From an uncultured Bacteroidota bacterium (GTDB lineage: Bacteria > Bacteroidota > Bacteroidia > Flavobacteriales > Schleiferiaceae): a stretch of DNA of 64,000 nt. Location: NCBI GenBank assembly GCA_913057235.1, contig CAJXNI010000001.1, positions 62,001-126,000 on the forward strand, in the 5' to 3' direction. The position numbers and the translations under genes were made by a program. Below, piece after piece: positions 28,317-36,488 of this stretch. The notes beneath the pieces were generated by a model, which was not told the DNA's origin, ran no database searches, and worked only from the letters and a program-made list of their open reading frames with translations. Within the stretch, counting starts at the first letter, position 1; each line of letters starts with the position of its first letter.

Positions 28317-29892
28317 ATTTCTCGCAGTCTTTTTGGGTTCTATCATTTTGGTGCATTCGCAGGGCCAGACTCCCTTTAGCGCCTCTCTTGCAATAAAAGA
28401 CAACCACAGCTTACTCATAAACTCTTCTCATACAACTCAAGATTTAGAAAAACATCTTTTAGATTTTGAGTATCAATCAGGGCTTCAATTAAACGCCTAT
28501 CTTATTGATACCAGTGTATCCTTTTTTCCAAGTTCAGGAACCAATCGTTATCATTTAAATTTTAGCGAAGATTCCTTTGTCTTGGGGTTTTACCTAAAAC
28601 ACCTGCAAAGGGGAGACTCCATGATTGCCCATTATCCTGAGCGATCTGATACCTTTATATGCGATAATGCTGATTCCCTTTTTTATTGGCAAGGGAAACC
28701 CAACTTAAGCCGGTTTGTGGTTATTGATAGCGACACTTTGAACGCTAAGCGGCCAGCCCTAGCGGGAGTAAGCTTGCGGAATAAAGAACAGAGAGACTTT
28801 GGAGACGCAGGAGCCTGTCAAGTTAACGCGCAGTGTTTACCTGAAAATGAGCATCCTAATAGCGCAAAGTCTACCGTAAGAATTTTATGGCGCAACCGAA
28901 ATTTACAAGGTTGGTGCACGGGACATTTAGTCAACAATTCAGCTTATGATTACCGCCCTTTCTTGCTTACTGCAGAACATTGCGCGCTGGTAAATGGCTT
29001 GGCCAGTAGCAGCGATTTAAATCAATGGATCTTTTATTTTAACTACGAAAGTGCCCGTTGCAGCACCCCAGCCAGTGACCAGGGTTTGGACGGTGATTTT
29101 ATATCTGGAGCCCAGCTAATTGCGCAAAGCAATGATAATGGGGGCGACTTTGGTTCTGATTTTTTACTCTTGGAATTAAACCGGCCTGTACCTGAAAGCT
29201 TCAATGCTTTTTATGTAGGTTGGAACCGCAGCACTTTAGCCAGCAACCGTGGTTTGTGTTACCATCATCCGGCCGGAGACTTAAAAAAAGTAAGCACTTT
29301 TAAAGTGAAACCTTTCCTGGGCAGTTTTGGTCAAATAAACCCGAATACCCACTGGGTAACCCAGTGGAGTGCCACGCCCAATGGGCATGGCACCACTGAA
29401 GGTGGTAGTTCTGGTAGCGCTTTGCTAGATGAAAACGGGCTTGTTCTAGGTATCTTAACGGGAGGAGCCAGTAGCTGTGATGCTACCTCCTTATTTGACT
29501 TTTACGGCACCCTGGCCTATGGTTGGGAAAGTAACGGTAACCAAGCCCAAAATCAACTTAGGCCGTGGCTAGACCCTCTAAAAACGGGGCTGTTGAAATT
29601 AAATGGCGCCTTTCAAGGCGACCCTAAACCAGACTTGGGCACTGGTGAGCTGGCAATAGCTCCTAACCCTGTGGAAAATAAACTTTTGAGAGTTTACCAA
29701 GTTTCCAATTTCAATCAACCTGTTACCATTCAAATTTTTAGCTTGAGTGGTCAGTTGGTATTTGAAGAAAAAACAGCGCCCATTCCCGGGCAATTGCCCA
29801 GCTTTAAGCTTGGTTCTTCTTTAAGAGGTTTTTACATTGCCCGCTTAAAACAAGGGGCTAAATCCCACACGCAACGCTTATGGATTCACTAA
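28273..29892 (+). CDS. Trypsin/lysyl-endopeptidase-like serine protease with T9SS sorting domain
   Basis: About 539 residues from the ATG at 28273. A signal peptide follows a 13-residue leader ('FLPRFLAVFLGSIILVHSQG'). The catalytic triad is His236 ('LLTAEHCAL'), Asp296 ('GSDFLLLEL') and Ser380 in 'EGGSSGSALLDE', the GGSSGS pattern of lysyl endopeptidase-like chymotrypsin folds. Several Cys pairs are present. The C-terminus is a sorting domain ('LAIAPNPVENKLLR'). The start codon and leader lie inside the coding end of the response-regulator remnant, in another frame, so its original 5' end was probably lost and replaced. Overlaps the next gene by 13 nt. Confidence 0.85.
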   Translation: MSNWNYCLDQNFLPRFLAVFLGSIILVHSQGQTPFSASLAIKDNHSLLINSSHTTQDLEKHLLDFEYQSGLQLNAYLIDTSVSFFPSSGTNRYHLNFSEDSFVLGFYLKHLQRGDSMIAHYPERSDTFICDNADSLFYWQGKPNLSRFVVIDSDTLNAKRPALAGVSLRNKEQRDFGDAGACQVNAQCLPENEHPNSAKSTVRILWRNRNLQGWCTGHLVNNSAYDYRPFLLTAEHCALVNGLASSSDLNQWIFYFNYESARCSTPASDQGLDGDFISGAQLIAQSNDNGGDFGSDFLLLELNRPVPESFNAFYVGWNRSTLASNRGLCYHHPAGDLKKVSTFKVKPFLGSFGQINPNTHWVTQWSATPNGHGTTEGGSSGSALLDENGLVLGILTGGASSCDATSLFDFYGTLAYGWESNGNQAQNQLRPWLDPLKTGLLKLNGAFQGDPKPDLGTGELAIAPNPVENKLLRVYQVSNFNQPVTIQIFSLSGQLVFEEKTAPIPGQLPSFKLGSSLRGFYIARLKQGAKSHTQRLWIH

Positions 29893-30359
29893 AAAAATAT
29901 GCCCTGCATTTATCGATAATCCTAATGGCAGTGGCTTGTTCCTCTACCCAAAAATCATCGGCCGCAGAGCCTAAAACAGAGGTACAGGTGGTGAAAAAAC
30001 AGGAGGGTGATTCCAGCTGCCTGGCTCTTCAAAAAAAGCCTAATGATTTCAATACCATGGATTTTAGCGCCACGCATATTGCAAAGGCTAGCATTGAAGA
30101 TGATGAATTAATTATTTCATTTGAGTACAGCGGGTGCGAAAAAGGGAAACCTGTTTTGGTTCTGCTGGAGTCTATGCCAGGTAAAAAAGCCTTACACGTA
30201 GATTTGCAGTTGAAATCAAAGGGGGCAGGACTTTGTGAAATGATTTTGGAAGACCAAGCCTGTTTTGATTTACAAACCCTGAATGTTCCCGCCAAAGAAT
30301 GGACTTTAACTATTAATGGCACCCATGAATTGGTGTATCAGCCTAAAATTGTCCAGTAG
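29880..30359 (+). CDS. Lipoprotein of unknown function
   Basis: 159 residues: signal peptide with lipobox 'MAVACSS', a low-complexity linker, then a compact beta-rich domain (~45-159) with four Cys. Segments such as 'DFSATHIAKASIEDDELIIS' and 'YSGCEKGKPVLVLLES' suggest a small immunoglobulin-like fold. I do not recognise the family, though small secreted proteins of this look are common in Bacteroidetes. The start overlaps the serine protease stop by 13 nt, so co-expression is likely. The 3' end overlaps the CoA-binding gene on the other strand by 17 nt. Confidence 0.7.
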   Translation: MDSLKKYALHLSIILMAVACSSTQKSSAAEPKTEVQVVKKQEGDSSCLALQKKPNDFNTMDFSATHIAKASIEDDELIISFEYSGCEKGKPVLVLLESMPGKKALHVDLQLKSKGAGLCEMILEDQACFDLQTLNVPAKEWTLTINGTHELVYQPKIVQ

Positions 30360-30699
30360 AAAGTAACACTAAGGTACAGGCTCTTTCGGCTAAAATACCC
30401 TCTTTGGCTAAGGCCTGTTCAAAAGGGGCGTTTTCTGTGCCCGGATTAAATATAACTCGCCTAGGTTGCAGGTCTTTTATGTATTGGTAATACTCTTGCT
30501 GATTTTTAGGATTTAGATATAAGGTTACTGTATCTACACTTTCATAGTGAGGTTTCCCCTCATCAATGGTCCAGTCTTCAAAATGGCGGGCCCTACGGCC
30601 CAAAGCTTCAACAGTATGACCGTGCGCTTTTAACATGTTCATGGCTTTGTAGCTGTAACGCTCAGGTTTGTGGCTGGCGCCAATAACTAGGGTTTTCAT
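30343..30699 (-). CDS. CoA-binding (YccU-type Rossmann) protein
   Basis: 118 residues, one Rossmann-like domain as in the CoA_binding_2 (YccU) family: 'KTLVIGASHKPERYSYKAMN' at the N-terminus, 'GHTVEALGRR' and 'PRRVIFNPGTEN' further on. The family binds CoA or nucleotides; its physiological role is unknown. Cytoplasmic. Divergent from the ABC operon with only 35 nt between the two starts, so their promoters overlap. Confidence 0.85.
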   Translation of the reverse strand: MKTLVIGASHKPERYSYKAMNMLKAHGHTVEALGRRARHFEDWTIDEGKPHYESVDTVTLYLNPKNQQEYYQYIKDLQPRRVIFNPGTENAPFEQALAKEGILAERACTLVLLSTGQF

Positions 30700-30722
30700 A
30701 TGCTAAGATGATTTTTAAGAAT

Positions 30723-30730
30723 TAATTTTG
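30723..30730 (+). promoter_or_regulatory. -7 box (TAATTTTG) of the ABC operon
   Basis: Exact TAnnTTTG match; the ATG follows after 4 nt, so the mRNA would start at or within a few bases of the start codon (leaderless or nearly so). Confidence 0.5.
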
Positions 30731-30734
30731 CTTT

Positions 30735-31364
30735 ATGGCTCTTCAAAGTTCAGAACTTAGTTTTAAGTACAACGCTCAAAGCAGCTTTGTTTTTCCGCCC
30801 TTAGGCCTAAAGCCTGCAGAGAGCGCCCTACTTTTAGGACCTTCAGGTTCCGGTAAATCTACCCTGCTCCATTTGCTGGCGGGCTTGTTAGAGCCGGCCA
30901 AGGGAGAAGTAACGATTGGCGCACAAAATTTACACGCGCTTAAGGGTCAGGCCCGAGACCGGTTTAGAGGAGAGCACTTAGGCATCATTTTTCAACGCAG
31001 CCATTTTTTACCCTATCTAACCATCTGTGAAAACTTGAAACTGGCAGCCCAGGCTCAAAATGCAAGGGTAAGCACTAAGCAAATACACCATCTTTTAGAT
31101 CGCTTGAATATTGGCGCTCTTGCCGCTAAAAAACCGAGCGATTGTAGTTTAGGGGAGCAACAAAGGGCGGCCATTGCCCGGGCCATTCTGCACAAACCGC
31201 AGCTTATTTTAGCCGATGAACCTACCTCTGCATTAGATGACCATAACGCCCAAAAAGTAACCAAACTGCTGCAGCAAATGGCGCAAGAGGCGCAAGCGGC
31301 CTTGCTGATTGTAACCCACGATGGCCGATTGAAAGAACACATTTCCAAAACCTACACGCTATGA
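30735..31364 (+). CDS. ABC transporter ATP-binding protein (LolD/MacB type)
   Basis: 209 residues, a complete nucleotide-binding domain: Walker A 'GPSGSGKSTL', Q loop 'IIFQRSHFLPYLTICEN', signature 'CSLGEQQRAAIARA' (LGEQQ rather than LSGGQ), Walker B 'LILADEPTSALD' and switch His in 'IVTHDGRL'. This subgroup powers FtsX-type permeases that act on envelope substrates rather than channels. The stop overlaps the permease start by 4 nt. First gene of a five-gene operon ending at 34424. Confidence 0.93.
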   Translation: MALQSSELSFKYNAQSSFVFPPLGLKPAESALLLGPSGSGKSTLLHLLAGLLEPAKGEVTIGAQNLHALKGQARDRFRGEHLGIIFQRSHFLPYLTICENLKLAAQAQNARVSTKQIHHLLDRLNIGALAAKKPSDCSLGEQQRAAIARAILHKPQLILADEPTSALDDHNAQKVTKLLQQMAQEAQAALLIVTHDGRLKEHISKTYTL

Positions 31365-32566
31365 ATAGCTGGCTCATAGGTTTAAAAAGCCTGCGTTACC
31401 GGGCGCTCAATTCTTTTCTTAGCATTTTGCTCCTAGGCTTTGGTTTAGGACTCATTTTGGTACTTTTAGCAAGCCGTGAGCGCTTTGAAAGCACCTTTAC
31501 GCAAAATATAAAAGGCATAGATATGGTAGTAGGTGCCAAGGGCAGCCCCCTGCAACTAATCTTAAGCAGTGTATACCACATTGATGCGCCCACCGGTAAC
31601 ATTCCCCTCCAGGAATTTGAACGTTTGGCTAAAAACCCTATGGTGAAAAAAGCCATCCCCCTTTCGTATGGCGATAATTACCGAGGCTTTAGAATTGTTG
31701 GGACTACCGTGAATTACCCGCAGCACTACCAAACCCAACTGGAAAAAGGGCAGCATTTTGAAAAGCCTTTTGAGGTATGCATAGGCGCCCAAGTGGCTAA
31801 AAAGGCTGCTTTGAAACTGGGCGACACTTTTGCGAGCAACCACGGTCTAGATCAAGAAGGCGATAGTCATGACCACCAAAAGTTTAAAGTTGTGGGCATT
31901 TACGAGCCTACCGGTACCATAATAGATCAGCTCATTTTAACCCCCCTTGAAAGCATTTGGCTGGTGCACCAGCACCCGGAAGAACACAATCATGCTGGTG
32001 ATCACGCGCACACAGAAGAGCCCAAAGAAATCACCGCGGGCTTACTTTCCTTTAGCAGCCCAATGGCCACCATGATGCTTCCCCGAAAGGTGAACAAAAA
32101 CACCTCTATGCAAGCTGCCCTTCCGGCCATTGAAATAAACCGACTTTTCACTCTGGCCAAAACAGCTACACAATTGCTCACTGCTTTAGGTTACCTGCTC
32201 ATGCTACTGGCTGCCATAAGTGTGTTCACTGCGCTCTACCAAAGCTTGCAAGATGAAGAACCCCAACTGGCCTTCCTGCGCGCCATAGGTGCCAGCCGCA
32301 TGAAAATTTTAGGACTAATTTTAGCCAAAGGGCAGCTTTTAGGTTTTGCGGGGTTTCTACTAGCCATGCTTCTTAGCCAATTAGCCCTGGCCGTTATGTC
32401 TCAATTTTTAGAAAGCACCTACCATTATCAGGTGGTGCTGGATTTGCTAAACCTTACTACCCTCTATCTGTTTTTGAGCACAATCTTTCTTGCAACCTTG
32501 GCATCGGTTGGTCCGGCTTTTAAAGCCTACCGTCTAAATATTTCCAACACTCTGGCACATGCATAA
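31361..32566 (+). CDS. FtsX/MacB-type ABC permease with His-rich loops
   Basis: 401 residues with the MacB/FtsX layout: one N-terminal membrane span (~15-35), a large periplasmic domain (~36-255) and three C-terminal spans (~262-285, ~320-345, ~365-395). The motif 'RAIGASRMKILGLILAKGQ' is the coupling segment. The periplasmic domain carries two His/Asp/Glu-rich stretches: 'DSHDHQ' near residue 168 and 'HQHPEEHNHAGDHAHTEE' at ~203-220, a pattern typical of zinc- or other metal-binding loops. Together with the downstream CxxC proteins this suggests metal handling, which is inference. Overlaps both neighbours by a few nt. Confidence 0.9.
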   Translation: MNSWLIGLKSLRYRALNSFLSILLLGFGLGLILVLLASRERFESTFTQNIKGIDMVVGAKGSPLQLILSSVYHIDAPTGNIPLQEFERLAKNPMVKKAIPLSYGDNYRGFRIVGTTVNYPQHYQTQLEKGQHFEKPFEVCIGAQVAKKAALKLGDTFASNHGLDQEGDSHDHQKFKVVGIYEPTGTIIDQLILTPLESIWLVHQHPEEHNHAGDHAHTEEPKEITAGLLSFSSPMATMMLPRKVNKNTSMQAALPAIEINRLFTLAKTATQLLTALGYLLMLLAAISVFTALYQSLQDEEPQLAFLRAIGASRMKILGLILAKGQLLGFAGFLLAMLLSQLALAVMSQFLESTYHYQVVLDLLNLTTLYLFLSTIFLATLASVGPAFKAYRLNISNTLAHA

Positions 32567-32984
32567 ATTTTTACTAAGTCTAACCATTTGTATTACCGTA
32601 ACCGCTGCCCTACAGGCCCAAAAGTCTTTAGTGTGGCCGGTCTTAACCATGACCACTTACAATGAAGATCCCATGACGGGTAAATTAGTACCAAAATTCC
32701 CCGAGGTGCTGGTGAGCCAATTTGAGGGTCAAGAGGTAGTTGTGAGTGGGTATCTGATTCCGGTTGATGTTGAGGCCAAACGCTACGCTTTAAGTAAAAA
32801 CCCATTTTCCAGTTGCTTTTTTTGCGGCAATGCGGGCCCTGAAACTGTTATTGAGCTTAAGTTTGCCAATGACCCTGGGCGGTTTGCCACCGATAAATAC
32901 CTCCCCATTAGCGGAGAATTACAGCTCAATCGTAATGGGTCTGAACTTTTTTTTACCTTAAAAAATGCTAAAGTTGCGGGCTAA
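32559..32984 (+). CDS. DUF3299-like secreted CxxC protein (first copy)
   Basis: 141 residues: signal peptide ('LLSLTICITVTAALQAQ'), then a small beta-barrel-like domain with 'GQEVVVSGYLIPVDVEAKRY' and the signature 'PFSSCFFCGNAGPETVIEL', a CxxC motif. This resembles the DUF3299 group of periplasmic OB-fold-like proteins. In some proteobacteria DUF3299 proteins are encoded with zinc-regulated ABC systems (ZrgABCDE-like); the link here is by analogy. The start lies 8 nt inside the permease gene and its end overlaps the next gene by 20 nt. Confidence 0.75.
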   Translation: MHKFLLSLTICITVTAALQAQKSLVWPVLTMTTYNEDPMTGKLVPKFPEVLVSQFEGQEVVVSGYLIPVDVEAKRYALSKNPFSSCFFCGNAGPETVIELKFANDPGRFATDKYLPISGELQLNRNGSELFFTLKNAKVAG

Positions 32985-33435
32985 AAATTGGGCTTTAAGT
33001 TGGTTTATTCTGGGGGCGCTTTTCAGCGGATGTTTGCTGCATGCCCAAAACACCGCGCAAATAATTGATTGGAAGTTTTTGAGCCAGGTAGAGTTTAAAG
33101 ACCAATACTTTGAAGATTACGAGGCCTGGTATTTAGTGCCTGTTTTCTCAGAGGCGGTTCAAAAATTAGATGGTCAAAAAGTAATTATCAAGGGGTACGT
33201 TATTCCCATGGATGTAGAAGGAGGCCAATACGCCCTAAGTGCCTACCCCTTTAGTGCTTGTTTTTTCTGCGGGGGCGCGGGCCCAGAAACGGTCATGAGT
33301 CTGCATTTTGATGAAAAGCCTAAGCGTTATGAAACCGATGACGTAGTTAGATTCACGGGGGAGCTACACCTAAATGATTCGGACTTTGACGATTTCAACT
33401 ACGTTTTAAAGCATGCCCAACCCCTAAAAAAATGA
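32965..33435 (+). CDS. DUF3299-like secreted CxxC protein (second copy)
   Basis: 156 residues, paralogue of the preceding gene: signal peptide ('ALSWFILGALFSGCLLHAQ', with a lipobox-like 'FSGC' inside), then 'GQKVIIKGYVIPMDVEGGQY' and 'PFSACFFCGGAGPETVMSL' with the same CxxC. Tandem duplication followed by divergence is clear; the N-terminal parts ('EDYEAWYLVPVFSEAV') differ. Both copies should sit in the periplasm, beside the permease's His-rich domain. Starts 20 nt before the first copy ends and overlaps the hydrolase start by 4 nt. Confidence 0.75.
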   Translation: MLKLRAKNWALSWFILGALFSGCLLHAQNTAQIIDWKFLSQVEFKDQYFEDYEAWYLVPVFSEAVQKLDGQKVIIKGYVIPMDVEGGQYALSAYPFSACFFCGGAGPETVMSLHFDEKPKRYETDDVVRFTGELHLNDSDFDDFNYVLKHAQPLKK

Positions 33436-34424
33436 AAAAAACCGCCTTTTGGATTTTTGGCACAATCTCACTGCTGTTCTTGCTTTACTTATTAGGGCCG
33501 CAAATTGATACCCCGGTTTTTTCAAAAGAGCTACCCCACCCGGTCAATAAAATAAGCGGTGTAGATAGTTACCTGGAAAAACGTGAGGCCAACTTTAATT
33601 TAAGACCCGATAACGAGGCAAGAGTAGTTTGGGCCGATAGTGTGCGCAAAACACCCTACGTTTTTCTTTACCTGCATGGCTTTTCGGCTAGCCAAGGTGA
33701 AGGTGACCCCTTTCACCGCAAAGTAGCCCAGCATTTTGGAGCTAATCTATACTTAGCACGCCTGGCCGGGCACGGTTTTAGAGAAAATAATTTAGAAGAC
33801 TATACTGCTGAAGCAGGTTGGGAAAGTGCTAAAGAAGCGCTTGCGCTGGCCTCTCTGTTAGGAGATACACTAATAATTATGGGTACCTCAACCGGCTGTA
33901 CTTATGCACTCATGCTGGCACACCACTACCCTAAGCAGGTAATGGGCCTACTGAATCTTTCACCCAATATTCGAGTGAAAAACCCGGCTGCCTTTCTTTT
34001 AAACAACCCCTGGGGCCGGCAAATTGGCGAAATGGTTTTGGGCGAGACACGCAGAATACCTTATGATAGCGCGGCCTATACCCAATACTGGGATACTGCC
34101 TACACTACTCAAGCGGTGGTAGAGCTGCAAAACCTGCTGGAACATGCCATGGTAGAAGAAACCTTCAAAAAGATAGACCAACCGTGTTTAAATCTCTTTT
34201 ACTTTGAAAATAAAGAAAAACAAGATCAGGTGGTGAGTACCCAGGCCATTAGATGGATGCATGAGCAGTTGGCTACTCCCGACTCGCTGAAACTGCTAAA
34301 AGCCCTTCCCGAGCCTAAAAACCACGTGTTGGGCTCGCCCATTAAAAGTGAAAACGTAAAGGTTGTAGTGCAGGAAGCACTCCATTTTTGCCTTAATAAA
34401 TTGGGCTTAAAATCAGCTTCTTAA
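33432..34424 (+). CDS. Alpha/beta hydrolase, membrane-anchored
   Basis: 330 residues. One N-terminal span ('TAFWIFGTISLLFLLYLLG') anchors it; the rest is an alpha/beta hydrolase: oxyanion segment 'FLYLHGFSASQGEG', nucleophile elbow 'IIMGTSTGCTYAL' (GxSxG as GTSTG), and a C-terminal His in 'PEPKNHVLG'. The Asp member is probably in the 'FYFENKEKQDQVV' segment. It resembles carboxylesterase/monoglyceride-lipase types; the substrate is unknown. Last gene of the ABC/CxxC operon, coupled by a 4-nt overlap, which hints that its substrate is related to what the ABC complex handles. Confidence 0.85.
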   Translation: MKKTAFWIFGTISLLFLLYLLGPQIDTPVFSKELPHPVNKISGVDSYLEKREANFNLRPDNEARVVWADSVRKTPYVFLYLHGFSASQGEGDPFHRKVAQHFGANLYLARLAGHGFRENNLEDYTAEAGWESAKEALALASLLGDTLIIMGTSTGCTYALMLAHHYPKQVMGLLNLSPNIRVKNPAAFLLNNPWGRQIGEMVLGETRRIPYDSAAYTQYWDTAYTTQAVVELQNLLEHAMVEETFKKIDQPCLNLFYFENKEKQDQVVSTQAIRWMHEQLATPDSLKLLKALPEPKNHVLGSPIKSENVKVVVQEALHFCLNKLGLKSAS

Positions 34425-34451
34425 AAGTAGAGCTTAAGTCGCATCAATCCT

Positions 34452-34459
34452 TAACTTTG
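34452..34459 (+). promoter_or_regulatory. -7 box (TAACTTTG) of the batA gene
   Basis: Exact TAnnTTTG match 7 nt before the ATG at 34467; a near-leaderless transcript is expected. Confidence 0.5.
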
Positions 34460-34466
34460 CGCTTTA

Positions 34467-36488
34467 ATGAGCTTTTTATCTCCGCAATTCTTTTGGGCAC
34501 TTTTTGCCTTAAGCCTTCCGCTGCTAATTCACTTCTTTAATTTCAGGCGGCACAAAAGTGTTTTTTTCAGCAACACTCGTTTTTTACAGCAGTTAGAGCG
34601 CAATACACGCTCTATAAATAAACTAAAACACTACCTTATTCTAGCCAGCCGAATGGCCGCAATGGCTGCTTTAATTTTGGCCTTTACCCAACCCGTGCTA
34701 GGTCCAGATCAAAGCGCTAAAAAACTGCCTGATTACTACACTTTTTACCTGGATAATTCTTTAAGCATGGGCCTTGACGGTACCAAAGGTCCCCTACTCA
34801 ATGAGGCCCGGCAGCAGGCGGCTGATCTTATGGCTAAATTGCCGGCCCAGGCTCAGGTGCAAATCTTAACCAATGAGCTGGGTAGTGGAGGTAATCGTTT
34901 TTTTGCAAAAAATGAAGCCTTGCGTCTTATTGACCAAATCACCCTCAGTCCGCATTTTCGCAATTTTTCGGAAATAGAGAAACGTGTGCAAGAGGCTTGG
35001 CAGTCAGTAAATACTCAAGACTCTGGCCAATTGGCCCTTTTCCTTTTCAGCGATTTCCAGAAAAGTTTTTTTAATGGCTGGGATTCTAAAAAATTGAATA
35101 GTCAATGGCAGGTGCAATGGGTTCCTCTGCAACCGGCCAACCTCCCTGAAAATTTGGCCATAGATAGTGTTTGGTTTACCAAGCCCGTCTTTAAGGCTGG
35201 CTTTGAACAAGAGCTTAAAGTGGCGGTGCGCAATTACACGGAGCAGGAGCAAAAAGAAATAGGCTTACAATTGAGCTTAAATGGCCAAAATGCTGCTTTG
35301 GCCCAAGTAGATGTGCCAGCTTTAAGTACAGCTACAGTAAGTCTATTTATCACCCCGCAGCAAAACGGACTGTATACCGGAGCGCTAACTTTAAACGAAA
35401 ACGGCCCAGACTTTGACAACGACTTCTACTTCAGTTTTAGCACCAGAGCACAACCCAAGGTTTTAATGGTGGGTGAAAGCCTGGCAAGGGCTGGCCTTAT
35501 GCGGCTTTTCCCAGATTCTCTTTTTGAAGTGCAGCAACAAAGCTTAAGCAACGTGGCCTACAGTGAAATTGAAAGTGCCCAGTTAACATTGGTACACACC
35601 CAAAAACCTCCTAGCAGCGGTTTGCTGTCGGCCTTGCAAAAAAGCCTGGCTAATGGCAATAACGTAATGCTCTTTCCGGGTGAAAAACGTGCAGATTTTC
35701 AGCAGTTTATCACAGCTTTTAATCCCAACATTGCTGTTGAGTCCAATCCTGATAGTCTGAGCGGAGGTTCCATCAACTATCGTGACAACTATTTCTATCA
35801 GGTTTTTACCAGTGAAACCAATCAACCAAATTTACCTAGAGCCTACAATTCCTTCGCCTTAAGCGGCCCCAATTTACAAACCTTAGTAAGCTTAGAAAAT
35901 GACCGCCCGCTATTGGGCTACTTTACTGCTGGCCTGGGTGATGTTTTTTTTAGCGCCACATCTTTAAATTCACGAAAAAGCACCCTGGCTCAACACCCCA
36001 TTTTAGCCCCGGTAGTGCTCAATGCTGCCTTGTTTCAAGGACGCCCTACCGTACCGTACGTCAGGAGCACCTCGGCACAAGCCCACCAGTTTTACCCCTT
36101 GCAATTACCAGGCGATGCCATTGTAAGCCTTCCTTGGCAAGAAACCCGTCTGATACCACCCCAGCGCAGCAGTACACGCGGCCTGCAGGTTTTTATTCCT
36201 CCCACCCTGCCAGCCCCCGGTAATTATCCCTTACTGCTTGGCGATTCTACCCTGGCCCATTTTTCCATAAACTTAAACCCCAAAGAGAGTGAGCTGGAAT
36301 ATTTTGAATCTGAAGACTTAAAAAACAAGACGTATCAAACAGACGCCCAGGTGCTGCAGGCAGAATTAGATTTGGGAACCAGCTTTGAAAAACTGTACCA
36401 AGGCAGGGCCCTGTGGCCATACTGCCTGGCATTGGCCGTTTTCTTTTTAATTGTAGAGGTTATTCTTCTTAAAATTTGGCGCAAATGA
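34467..36488 (+). CDS. BatA-domain membrane protein
   Basis: 673 residues. The N-terminus is the aerotolerance-regulator BatA domain: 'FWALFALSLPLLIHFFNFRR' followed by 'RTHSINKLKHYLIL'-like segment and a second span. A von Willebrand A-like region follows ('YTFYLDNSLSMGLD', with partial MIDAS DxSxS), then a long periplasmic part. A single C-terminal span ('LALAVFFLIVEVILLKIW') ends the protein. Such proteins are common in Bacteroidetes envelopes; their role (stress tolerance or protein assembly) is unsettled. The stop overlaps the next start as ATGA. Confidence 0.85.
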   Translation: MSFLSPQFFWALFALSLPLLIHFFNFRRHKSVFFSNTRFLQQLERNTRSINKLKHYLILASRMAAMAALILAFTQPVLGPDQSAKKLPDYYTFYLDNSLSMGLDGTKGPLLNEARQQAADLMAKLPAQAQVQILTNELGSGGNRFFAKNEALRLIDQITLSPHFRNFSEIEKRVQEAWQSVNTQDSGQLALFLFSDFQKSFFNGWDSKKLNSQWQVQWVPLQPANLPENLAIDSVWFTKPVFKAGFEQELKVAVRNYTEQEQKEIGLQLSLNGQNAALAQVDVPALSTATVSLFITPQQNGLYTGALTLNENGPDFDNDFYFSFSTRAQPKVLMVGESLARAGLMRLFPDSLFEVQQQSLSNVAYSEIESAQLTLVHTQKPPSSGLLSALQKSLANGNNVMLFPGEKRADFQQFITAFNPNIAVESNPDSLSGGSINYRDNYFYQVFTSETNQPNLPRAYNSFALSGPNLQTLVSLENDRPLLGYFTAGLGDVFFSATSLNSRKSTLAQHPILAPVVLNAALFQGRPTVPYVRSTSAQAHQFYPLQLPGDAIVSLPWQETRLIPPQRSSTRGLQVFIPPTLPAPGNYPLLLGDSTLAHFSINLNPKESELEYFESEDLKNKTYQTDAQVLQAELDLGTSFEKLYQGRALWPYCLALAVFFLIVEVILLKIWRK

